Shown here: positions 55,528-62,293 of the stretch, piece after piece | Layout: every line of letters begins with the position of its first letter | Position numbering within the stretch: position 1 is the first letter of the stretch | NCBI RefSeq assembly: GCF_009928415.1 | Contig: NZ_JAABNN010000002.1 | Location: 186,001-250,000, forward strand | Length of the DNA: 64,000 bases | DNA from: Bacillus sp. USDA818B3_A | GTDB lineage: Bacteria; Bacillota; Bacilli; Bacillales; Cytobacillaceae | Direction of reading: 5' to 3' | Notes under the pieces: model-generated | What the model saw: the letters and a program-made list of their open reading frames with translations, nothing else | The model's database searches: none | Told to the model about the DNA's origin: nothing | Position numbers and translations under genes: made by a program

Positions 55528-55878
55528 ATGGTCACTGCCATCCTAATTCCGATTATTTGTCTGTACTTTTATTGGTTGACGAAAAAAGAAATGAAAGAAC
55601 AGGACAAAAAATGGCTTGAAGTTGGGCGAGTACGCCAAGAGTCCATTGTATACGGTGAAATAAAAAGCATAAGCGAGGAGCAGCAACGGTTTTACTACAA
55701 CCGCCGCATACTTGTTCAAACACTTACGCTTCAAACAGACATTAAGGTCATACATGCCGTGAAGAAGACACCCCTAACAGCAAATGTAAAAACAGATACT
55801 TTCTTAGTTGGTACAGCGATAAAGTTATATGGAAGCTGGGAGGGAAGCAGCTTCATATTTGAACATTTCACTCATTAG
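55528..55878 (+). CDS. Small membrane-anchored protein of unknown function
   Basis: A 116-residue protein. The N-terminus (VTAILIPIICLYFYWLT) is a single membrane anchor; the remainder is a basic and polar domain with alternating strands (VYGEIKSISEEQQRF, QTLTLQTDIKVIHAV, AIKLYGSWEGSSFIF). No recognised family. It lies 17 bp after the thioesterase gene with AAGGGAGG before its ATG, so it should be co-expressed. It ends 42 bp before a 134-bp palindromic element. Confidence 0.7.
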   Translation: MVTAILIPIICLYFYWLTKKEMKEQDKKWLEVGRVRQESIVYGEIKSISEEQQRFYYNRRILVQTLTLQTDIKVIHAVKKTPLTANVKTDTFLVGTAIKLYGSWEGSSFIFEHFTH

Positions 55879-55920
55879 AGGCTGACCCAAAAGGTGGTTA
55901 ATGAATAATATTTCACACTC

Positions 55921-56054
55921 TGTTGATTGGAGCGGAAGGCGGCGAAGACTCCTGCGGGAGTACGGGGCAGGGGAGACCCCACAGGCGCAGTAGCGCCGAG
56001 GAGGCTCCCCGGCACGCCCGCGGAAAGCGAAGCCGTCTGGAGCGGAAATCAACA
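55921..56054 (+). repeat. 134-bp GC-rich palindromic element, copy 2
   Basis: Begins TGTTGATTGGAGCGGAAGG and ends GAGCGGAAATCAACA, with 8-bp terminal inverted repeats TGTTGATT/AATCAACA. Same length as copy 1 (45440-45573) but in inverted orientation, with about 92% identity by eye. Differences cluster at the centre (around 55984-55997) where copy 1 reads TTTAAGG and this copy CAGTAGC. Fills most of the gap between the small membrane protein and ylbC. Confidence 0.85.
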
Positions 56055-56077
56055 GACTAGATTAATGTATAAAAAAT

Positions 56078-56112
56078 GAGGTGCCCCTAAAACTTTTGGG
56101 ACACCCTCTTTA
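56078..56112 (-). terminator. Terminator after ylbC
   Basis: Minus strand: GAGGGTGTCCC-aaaagtttta-GGGGCACCTC followed by ATTTTTT, directly at the ylbC stop. Confidence 0.82.
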
Positions 56113-57219
56113 TTAATCCTCCGCTTTACGTATAAAGTTTTGGGTATAATATTTTTTATAAACCCCCTCACCAAGATGGGAGTAAACCCCCACACCAAGA
56201 TGAGAGAATTCTTCATTTAAAAGTGAATCACGATGTCCTTTACTATTAAGCCATCCTTCTACGACAGCGGGACCATCCGTATAGTTTGCAGCAATATTTT
56301 CACCAGCAGATTCGTAGGTAACTTTGGCTGTTTTTAACCGGTTAGCCAGGTCACCAAATTTTTTGGATGTATGGGAATAGTCGTTGTTCTCAGCCATATC
56401 TTTACTATGTTCATACGCTGCATTGGCCGTCTTTTCATCCCAAACTAAGGGTTTTAGCTTATTCCTTATTCTTAGGGCGTTAGTGATGTCAAAAATTTGC
56501 TGTTCTGTACTTTGATCGACTAAATTCAATTTTTCCTCGTTTAGTTCAGGTGCTTTAATAAGTTCCCCACGGTATACCAGTTCATAGGGCTGCTGTTTAA
56601 CTAATGTTTCGGCGTTTAGAAATCGCACACTTGAAAGATTACCAGTAAACTTATCTATGTATAATTGAACGTAGATATCTCCTATTTTAACCATTGGACG
56701 TAAGTTTAAATCGGTATCGTTTAATTCAAATCGATACGTATTTCCATTTACTTTTAAATTAATATTAGTATCAAAAAATTGTGTATTAAAAATTTCTTCT
56801 ACTGGCTGGCCAATCTCGAATGGGGCAATATTCAACGTCTCTCCAAGAGCGAATATAGTTACAACGCGCCCATTTTCAACCCCAGCTTGTAAATAGCGAT
56901 TATAGTTCTGATTATAGATATACCATTGGTATCCATACATAGAATCGTCAATTCTTATTGGTTTTCCAAACTCTCTTTCAAGACTTGAAACATCTTGTCC
57001 AATCAACAATGCCAGCCCTTCCTTTGGCTTTTCCAATTTTGTTTGACTCCCGGTTGTATTGTTGGTATCTTGGGGCATCGATTGATTCATTTCTGATGTA
57101 TGATCTTCTTTAATCAGTACCTTACTGTCATTATTTTTTTCATTTATACTAACGTAAAATCCAATTGTTAGGAAAACAACTGAGAGTATTAAGATTCTGC
57201 TTAGAGTACGCAGCGGCAC
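56113..57219 (-). CDS. ylbC: CAP-domain protein YlbC
   Basis: A 368-residue protein with an N-terminal membrane anchor or signal (ILILSVVFLTIGFYVSI), a low-complexity linker, a CAP-associated domain (about residues 65-205, ALLIGQDVSSLEREFGKP) and a C-terminal CAP/SCP-like domain (about 240-365; HSKDMAENNDYSHTS, AGENIAANYTDG, GWLNSKGHRDSLLN). The domain order matches YlbC of B. subtilis. Extracytoplasmic; function unknown. Near the C-terminus a short tandem duplication gives SHLGVGVYSHLGEGVY. Starts at a GTG (57219); the ribosome site AGAGAGGG is close to it. Confidence 0.88.
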   Translation of the reverse strand: MPLRTLSRILILSVVFLTIGFYVSINEKNNDSKVLIKEDHTSEMNQSMPQDTNNTTGSQTKLEKPKEGLALLIGQDVSSLEREFGKPIRIDDSMYGYQWYIYNQNYNRYLQAGVENGRVVTIFALGETLNIAPFEIGQPVEEIFNTQFFDTNINLKVNGNTYRFELNDTDLNLRPMVKIGDIYVQLYIDKFTGNLSSVRFLNAETLVKQQPYELVYRGELIKAPELNEEKLNLVDQSTEQQIFDITNALRIRNKLKPLVWDEKTANAAYEHSKDMAENNDYSHTSKKFGDLANRLKTAKVTYESAGENIAANYTDGPAVVEGWLNSKGHRDSLLNEEFSHLGVGVYSHLGEGVYKKYYTQNFIRKAED

Positions 57220-57339
57220 TCACCCTCTCTATAACAATTTCTATCATTATATGTATTGATAAAATAATTATATCATTTATATACCTATAAGTAAGAGACA
57301 TTACCCAAAAATGTTTGATTTATAAATAATCTAAAAATA

Positions 57340-57364
57340 AAACAGGCACATTATGCACCTGTTT
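57340..57364 (-). terminator. Terminator after ylbB
   Basis: Minus strand: AAACAGGTGCATAATGTGCCTGTTT followed by TATTTTTA (given in two halves AAACAGGTGCAT and AATGTGCCTGTTT). It lies about 33 bp past the ylbB stop. Confidence 0.8.
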
Positions 57365-57397
57365 CACAAATTAAAAGCTAATATTCATATAATAATT

Positions 57398-57832
57398 TTA
57401 ATGCTGAACATCACCAAAGTTTTGTTCAGAGATCTCACTAAGTGCCTCTTTAGCTTGATCATCCGTAAGTTTACGAATAGCCATATCGCCAAGCGATACA
57501 ATCCCGACAAGCTTACCGTTTTCAACCACAGGTAAGCGGCGGACCTGATGATCTGCCATTAATTTAGCTGCTTCCCTTGATGAAGTATCAGGGCTGACGG
57601 TGAACAATTCTTTACTCATAATATCTTCTACTTTTGTAGAACCAGGATGTTTTTCAGCTACCCCTCTAATAACAATATCACGGTCTGTAATCATACCAAC
57701 AATTTTTTCCTGATCAACAATGGGAATCGCACCAACATTTAGTTCTTTCATCTTTAGGGCAACCTCAAAGACATTATCCAATAAAGTGCAGCACTCAATA
57801 TCATCAGTCATAATATCCCGGACTTTTTCCAT
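57398..57832 (-). CDS. ylbB: CBS-domain protein YlbB
   Basis: A 144-residue protein made of two CBS domains (about residues 5-60 and 70-125; VGMITDRDIVIRG and VGIVSLGDMAIRKL mark their ends). Such pairs bind adenine nucleotides or similar ligands. ATG 57832 (MEKVRDIMTDD) is preferred: GGAGG lies 8 bp upstream; an upstream in-frame codon overlaps that site. B. subtilis ylbB occupies the same place between ylbC and ylbA. Partner and ligand unknown. Confidence 0.87.
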   Translation of the reverse strand: MEKVRDIMTDDIECCTLLDNVFEVALKMKELNVGAIPIVDQEKIVGMITDRDIVIRGVAEKHPGSTKVEDIMSKELFTVSPDTSSREAAKLMADHQVRRLPVVENGKLVGIVSLGDMAIRKLTDDQAKEALSEISEQNFGDVQH

Positions 57833-58024
57833 AATATTTTCCTCCAAAGTATTATTATTCCCCTTTTCAATAATTTAGGTTTTACCATTGCAAACGGTTT
57901 TATTCGCACAAATCTATTGATTGCAAGTTGCAGAAATTTCAACTATTATTAAAATGAATTATACTTGCTTTAATACCAATTTAGGAAAAAAGGGGCAGGC
58001 AACTGTTTTTTAGGAGGGATTTGA

Positions 58025-58384
58025 ATGAAGTTCGAGAATACTGGGATTGAAAAGCTTAAAGCGGACTTAAACCGTTTGGATGATGTTATGCATGATTATG
58101 GTTTAGTCCGGGCCGGCCAATGGGATTATGACCGGGTTACATATGACCGTAAATTTGAACTAAAAGAAGGTGTATTTTATCTTCGTGTTCAAGGTTTTGC
58201 CGTAGAAGGCGATGTGGATATTTTTAAAGCAACGATTCAATTGCTGACACCATTACTAGGAAAGCATTATTATCCTCATGGTGTTGAATATGGTGAAGGA
58301 GAGAACTTTCCTGCTTCACTTGTAAATCAGTGTAAACAAATCCTGCAAAAGGTGAACGAAGAAATTAGTCAATTCGCTATCTAA
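58025..58384 (+). CDS. ylbA: YugN-like protein YlbA
   Basis: A 119-residue protein of the YugN-like family: conserved GQWDYDRVTYDRKFELK near residue 30, FYLRVQGFAVEGDVD and LGKHYYPHGVEYGE. No catalytic motif stands out and the function is unknown. Position next to ylbB and ctaG agrees with B. subtilis ylbA. ATG 58025 follows TAGGAGGG at 7 bp. It is transcribed divergently from ylbB; the 177-bp gap presumably holds both promoters. Confidence 0.83.
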   Translation: MKFENTGIEKLKADLNRLDDVMHDYGLVRAGQWDYDRVTYDRKFELKEGVFYLRVQGFAVEGDVDIFKATIQLLTPLLGKHYYPHGVEYGEGENFPASLVNQCKQILQKVNEEISQFAI

Positions 58385-58420
58385 AAGAAAGCACATGGAA
58401 TTCCATGTGCCTTTCTTTTT
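58383..58420. terminator. Bidirectional terminator
   Basis: AAAGAAAGCACATGGAA-TTCCATGTGCCTTTCTTT, a long perfect stem between the convergent ends of ylbA and the Eis-like gene. Confidence 0.93.
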
Positions 58421-58428
58421 ACTTTAAT

Positions 58429-59604
58429 TTAGAAAAAATCATAAAAAGCCGATTTTAGAGGTGGTATTAAAGCTTCGAAACGATTGATCTCCTCTTCTGA
58501 ACCCTTAATAAGACCCATTTCATAGAGGTCAGCTGGCCTTTTATAGCCAAAAATAATCGTTGATAACTCATTTACGGTCATTTGAATACCCCTCTTTGGC
58601 GGGTTGACACAATGACTGCCCTGTTTTGCCTTAAACTCTTTTACTTCGTTATTTCCTACTAAGTAACTTCCATTATTCCAAGAACAAAATGGGTCTTCAA
58701 GATGGAGAAAAACTGGCTCTGCGTCCCTATTGAATGGAAACTTTTCCAAGCAAACTTTGGCATTCACAATTCTGCACATAAAATAAGGCATTGTTTCTGT
58801 CTTTAATTTCGGTTGATTTAAGTAATAGGGAAAAGGATCATGAACGGAAATGTTCACTGACACACTGTCAGCCATTGAATCATGCTGACAAACAAAATTC
58901 CACAGTCCGATCCTTGCTTCTTGGTCTAGACCTATCATTTCCTGAATATCCATTTTCCGATCCTTTACACTATATAAAATATACCCTTGTGCTTCGTTCG
59001 AAAGATTGTAGTAGACCGCTGTGTGTGATAGATCATCATAAACATGCTCCTTCCACCACTTTGTTTCACGGACAAGCATCCCTGTATAGTTTTGACAATA
59101 CTTTTGATATATTTCCTCTATGTCGTCATGATGCTCCGCCTTAGAGAACCTCTTTATCCTCCCCGGTTGAGGGCTAAGGAATTTCAGATTCATTTTTTCA
59201 ATCGATATTTTCCTGACATCACTTAAAATCTCCCAGCCAAATTTACGATAAAATGAAAAATCAAATGGAGCTAATAAGGAAACTATTTGTCCATCCTCCT
59301 GCATTTGTGATAACGCTTTAGTTATTAAGGATGTAACGTATCCGCTTCGTCTATACTCTGGATATGCCGCTACGCCTGCCAGTCCCCCCATAGGCCAGGA
59401 TTCACCATTCATATACACATCTAACGGAATGATATGTAATTTTGCAGAAAGCTCACCTCCGTCTCTTATACCTAATAATTTATGAGACTTTAACATTTCT
59501 AATCTAGCAGGAATCTTTTCTTCTGGTACCCGGTATTGGAAAGCATACTCTGAAAGTCTCAAGGCTTCCAGATAATCATCCTCTTTAAGCAATTGAATAT
59601 CCAT
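58429..59604 (-). CDS. Eis-like GNAT acetyltransferase
   Basis: A 391-residue protein with the three-part architecture of Eis-type acetyltransferases. The N-terminal GNAT domain has GGLAGVAAYPEYRRSGYVTSLI near residue 75 (acetyl-CoA loop RRSGY), a second degenerate GNAT domain lies about residues 170-280, and an SCP2-like C-terminal domain ends PPLKSAFYDFF. Family members acetylate lysines or aminoglycosides; the substrate here is unknown. ATG 59604 follows GGGAGG at 8 bp. I do not recall this gene at this place in B. subtilis, so it may be an insertion between ylbA and the cta genes. Confidence 0.87.
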   Translation of the reverse strand: MDIQLLKEDDYLEALRLSEYAFQYRVPEEKIPARLEMLKSHKLLGIRDGGELSAKLHIIPLDVYMNGESWPMGGLAGVAAYPEYRRSGYVTSLITKALSQMQEDGQIVSLLAPFDFSFYRKFGWEILSDVRKISIEKMNLKFLSPQPGRIKRFSKAEHHDDIEEIYQKYCQNYTGMLVRETKWWKEHVYDDLSHTAVYYNLSNEAQGYILYSVKDRKMDIQEMIGLDQEARIGLWNFVCQHDSMADSVSVNISVHDPFPYYLNQPKLKTETMPYFMCRIVNAKVCLEKFPFNRDAEPVFLHLEDPFCSWNNGSYLVGNNEVKEFKAKQGSHCVNPPKRGIQMTVNELSTIIFGYKRPADLYEMGLIKGSEEEINRFEALIPPLKSAFYDFF

Positions 59605-59676
59605 TTATTTTTCCTCCCATTTGCTGTTACACATCTTCCTTTTTATAACTATTCAGATATCTTAAATTAATGTAAT

Positions 59677-59705
59677 AAAAAGGCGCTCGTTACAGCACCT
59701 TTTTA
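59677..59705 (-). terminator. Terminator after the yozB/ctaM gene
   Basis: Minus strand: AAAAAGGTGCT-gtaacg-AGCGCCTTTTT with a G-U pair in the stem, 15 bp past the stop. Confidence 0.85.
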
Positions 59706-59720
59706 TTTAGGATATATTAT

Positions 59721-60182
59721 TTATAATCCAAGTATAGCCTTAATCATAGAGGTCGTTTCTCCACCCTCATAAAAAACATATAATAAAAGGTATACAGCTA
59801 CCCCTGTAATACCAGTAAAAAACCAGATAATACTGGTAATAGGACCGAGCCTTCGGTGAATGGGCAAATTGTTTTTATATCCTGTGACAAGAGAAACAAT
59901 ACCGAACACAGCTCCGATTGTTGCTAGAGTAATATGAAAAATTAAAAAGATCGTGTAATAAATTTTAATGTTATCTGGACCGCCAAAAGAGGTATTCCCT
60001 ATAAAGATTGTCCTTGATGCGTAAATGATAAAAAAGATAAGAGCAAAAATAGCTGCAATATTCATTGTTTTTTTGTGAGCTTCAATTTTTCTTTGTTTTA
60101 TTTGCCACCAGCCTACTGCAACGGTCAGCGCGCTTAAAACAATAAAGGTAGTACTTATAGTAGGTAAAATCGGTAAATTCAT
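59721..60182 (-). CDS. ctaM: DUF420 membrane protein (YozB/CtaM type)
   Basis: A 153-residue membrane protein with four to five membrane segments and conserved polar residues EAHKKTMN, IYYTIFLIFHITLA and IHRRLGPITSIIWFFTGITG; the histidines in these are typical of DUF420. The Staphylococcus aureus member CtaM is needed for aa3-type oxidase activity, and B. subtilis YozB is a relative. Location next to ctaG-ctaF-ctaE-ctaD supports an assembly role for the caa3 oxidase, but the symbol is by family and context. ATG 60182 follows TGAGGAT. Confidence 0.82.
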   Translation of the reverse strand: MNLPILPTISTTFIVLSALTVAVGWWQIKQRKIEAHKKTMNIAAIFALIFFIIYASRTIFIGNTSFGGPDNIKIYYTIFLIFHITLATIGAVFGIVSLVTGYKNNLPIHRRLGPITSIIWFFTGITGVAVYLLLYVFYEGGETTSMIKAILGL

Positions 60183-60262
60183 TACTTATCCTCACTCTCG
60201 AATATTCTAACCCCATTGTATTGCAGTTCTTCTTCCATTTCAAATAATACTCGTGATTTCAT

Positions 60263-60287
60263 AAAAAAACTCCCTTAATAGGGAGCT
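60263..60287 (-). terminator. Terminator after ctaG
   Basis: Minus strand: AGCTCCC-tattaa-GGGAGT followed by seven T, at the ctaG stop. It ends the cta transcript. Confidence 0.88.
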
Positions 60288-61189
60288 TATTCCAAAGTAG
60301 GATTTAATTCATATTTTTTCATTTCACGTTCGGATTCTTCTTGATCCTTACGGTACCATTCAAAGAATACCTGACCTAATACAACCGCAAAAATAACTTC
60401 TTGAAGAATCTTCATGACTACTCCGCCGAGCCGCTGGTCTTCCACTGCCGACATAGAGCTAAACAGCTCTGGACCTGTTATGTTCAAATTATCAAACCCG
60501 GAACCAACACATAGACTCATTACTTTTGACCAGACATTTGGGTCATGGTAGGTCGCATACATTGAGCTATCTGAAAAAATAATCAGTGCACATGCAGGAG
60601 TGATCAGAATGCTATTTACAAAAATATAGGCAACCTTTTTAATACCAGTTATAGTTTTATATTCCGGCAGCGGGCAAACTAATGACCACCACATCCCAAT
60701 AGCTAGTACAAATAAAATGAAAGAATACCCTGCATGAAGATATCTATTCTGCATGACATGGTCAAAAACCATTGGGATATGATAGAAAGAAAAGAAAGCA
60801 TTAAACAATAGGATCGCGACAACCGGCTTAGAAAATAACTTAAATAACGATTCAAACAACTTTAGGTTCAATATGGCTCTCCACAGCCAATTCGGAATGG
60901 ACAAAATAAATAAGGGCGGAACAAGGAAAACTAACAGCACCATCGTTATTCCATGTATATAGAACAAAAGATGCCCCATTAAATCAAGTGGCGAGCCCTT
61001 AATGGCATATAATAAACCAATCGATGTTAAGAAAAGAATCGCTTGGTTAACAGTTAATGGTTCGCTATTGTGGAACCTTGTTCTAAATGTTGTCGTAATC
61101 AGAAAGAAAGTAACCGTTATTGCAAGTAATATGATTAAAAAGTACGGGCTCCAAAGGGCTTTAAATCCAAAGATATCTAAAGAAAGCAC
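60287..61189 (-). CDS. ctaG: Cytochrome c oxidase assembly factor CtaG (Caa3_CtaG)
   Basis: A 300-residue integral membrane protein with seven to eight segments. Histidine-containing motifs MGHLLFYIHGITMVLLVFLVP, NAFFSFYHIPMVFDHVMQN and RYLHAGYSFILF fit the caa3 CtaG family, thought to handle copper for the CuA/CuB sites. Starts at a GTG (61189), 7 bp after GAGGTGA. Follows ctaF by 140 bp that hold the ctaF terminator. The C-terminal tail is charged and cytoplasmic (EWYRKDQEESEREMKK). Confidence 0.93.
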   Translation of the reverse strand: MLSLDIFGFKALWSPYFLIILLAITVTFFLITTTFRTRFHNSEPLTVNQAILFLTSIGLLYAIKGSPLDLMGHLLFYIHGITMVLLVFLVPPLFILSIPNWLWRAILNLKLFESLFKLFSKPVVAILLFNAFFSFYHIPMVFDHVMQNRYLHAGYSFILFVLAIGMWWSLVCPLPEYKTITGIKKVAYIFVNSILITPACALIIFSDSSMYATYHDPNVWSKVMSLCVGSGFDNLNITGPELFSSMSAVEDQRLGGVVMKILQEVIFAVVLGQVFFEWYRKDQEESEREMKKYELNPTLE

Positions 61190-61286
61190 CTTAATCTCAC
61201 CTCATTATAGTAAAAGAATCTTACTTATATTATATCCTTCACAGTACAGCTTCGCAAAAAAATGAATTTTCATAACTTTTGCCATT

Positions 61287-61324
61287 AAAAAGAAAAATCG
61301 GCTAAAAAGCCGATTTTTCTTTTT
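61287..61324 (-). terminator. Terminator after ctaF
   Basis: Minus strand: AAAAAGAAAAATCGGCTTTTTAGCCGATTTTTCTTTTT (symmetric; stem AAAAATCGGCT/AGCCGATTTTT), 5 bp past the ctaF stop. Confidence 0.9.
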
Positions 61325-61329
61325 ATCAT

Positions 61330-61665
61330 TTACCACCAAATAATAGTGGAAAAAGCCAAGATGGCTGTTAAACCTACAAATAAACCAGAAAACAAGAATA
61401 ACGTAGGCGCCTCGTGTCCTTTATGACTCATATGCATGAAGTAAAATAACTGGAACACTACTTGAACTGCAGCTAACAAAATGATAAACGGAACGGTAAA
61501 CCATGCTGTAAATCCTTTCATCGCTACTGCAGCAAAGGCCACTAATGTTAAGAATATCATCAGTGTAAAGGAAATGACTTGATAACGCATTTCTTCAGCG
61601 CTTTTTTTACGTCGATATTCAAGGTCAACTCTTGGATTACCTGAGCTTAATGGCTGATTTGTCAT
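61330..61665 (-). CDS. ctaF: Cytochrome c oxidase subunit IV (caa3 type)
   Basis: A 111-residue small subunit with three membrane segments (about residues 28-48, 53-73, 87-108). The family motif FQLFYFMHMSHKGHE lies in the loop after the second segment. It stabilises the oxidase and has no cofactor of its own. ATG 61665 lies 1 bp after the ctaE stop, so the two are translated together; its ribosome site is in the ctaE end. Confidence 0.95.
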   Translation of the reverse strand: MTNQPLSSGNPRVDLEYRRKKSAEEMRYQVISFTLMIFLTLVAFAAVAMKGFTAWFTVPFIILLAAVQVVFQLFYFMHMSHKGHEAPTLFLFSGLFVGLTAILAFSTIIWW

Positions 61666-61666
61666 T

Positions 61667-62293
61667 TTATTCCACCATCCCCATTAAATATACTACAGTA
61701 AAGATGAACACCCAAACTACGTCAATAAAGTGCCAATATAGACTGGCAACATAAAATTTAGGAGCATTGTATAAATTTAGCCCGCGTTTAGAGTTTCGAA
61801 TCATTAATGTTAAGATCCAGCATAAACCAAACGCAACGTGACCCCCGTGGAAGCCAACAAGTGAATAGAAGGCTGAACCAAATGCACTGCTTGTAAATTT
61901 ATGTCCTTCATGGACATAATGTGTGAATTCATATACCTCAAGACCTAAGAAACCAAGGCCGAGCAGTACCGTAAGACCAAGCCAGAGCATCATTTTCTTA
62001 AAAGCGAAATTCTTCATGTGATACATAGCATATACACTTGTAATTGAGCTGGTTAATAACAGCATCGTTGCAACAAAGGTAAGAGGCAGTTCAAATAATT
62101 CTTTTGCTAAAGGCTGACTTGTATTTGGCACCTTATCTTTTAATGCAAGATATGTCGCAAATAAAGAGGCAAATAAAACTGTCTCTCCCCCTAAGAATAA
62201 CCAAAAACCAAGAAATTTATTTTTTGCTTCAAGGGTAGATTTCTCCGGCTCTGCAGGCCATGTTTCAAACGTCATTTTCTCTTCAGCGTGCAT
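61667..62293 (-). CDS. ctaE: Cytochrome c oxidase subunit III
   Basis: A 208-residue subunit with five membrane segments. The conserved FLGGETVLFASLFATYL segment holds the glutamate typical of the family, and AFYSLVGFHGGHVAFG and VASLYWHFIDVVWVFIF near the end are subunit III signatures. Its ATG shares one base with the ctaD stop (TAATG). An ATG 18 bp further in is an alternative start with a weaker site. Confidence 0.96.
   Translation of the reverse strand: MHAEEKMTFETWPAEPEKSTLEAKNKFLGFWLFLGGETVLFASLFATYLALKDKVPNTSQPLAKELFELPLTFVATMLLLTSSITSVYAMYHMKNFAFKKMMLWLGLTVLLGLGFLGLEVYEFTHYVHEGHKFTSSAFGSAFYSLVGFHGGHVAFGLCWILTLMIRNSKRGLNLYNAPKFYVASLYWHFIDVVWVFIFTVVYLMGMVE

Noticed and set aside
55825..56052. 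75-aa open frame through the 134-bp element
   Set aside because: Created by the GC-rich palindrome; the matching frame in copy 1 differs, and there is no ribosome site.
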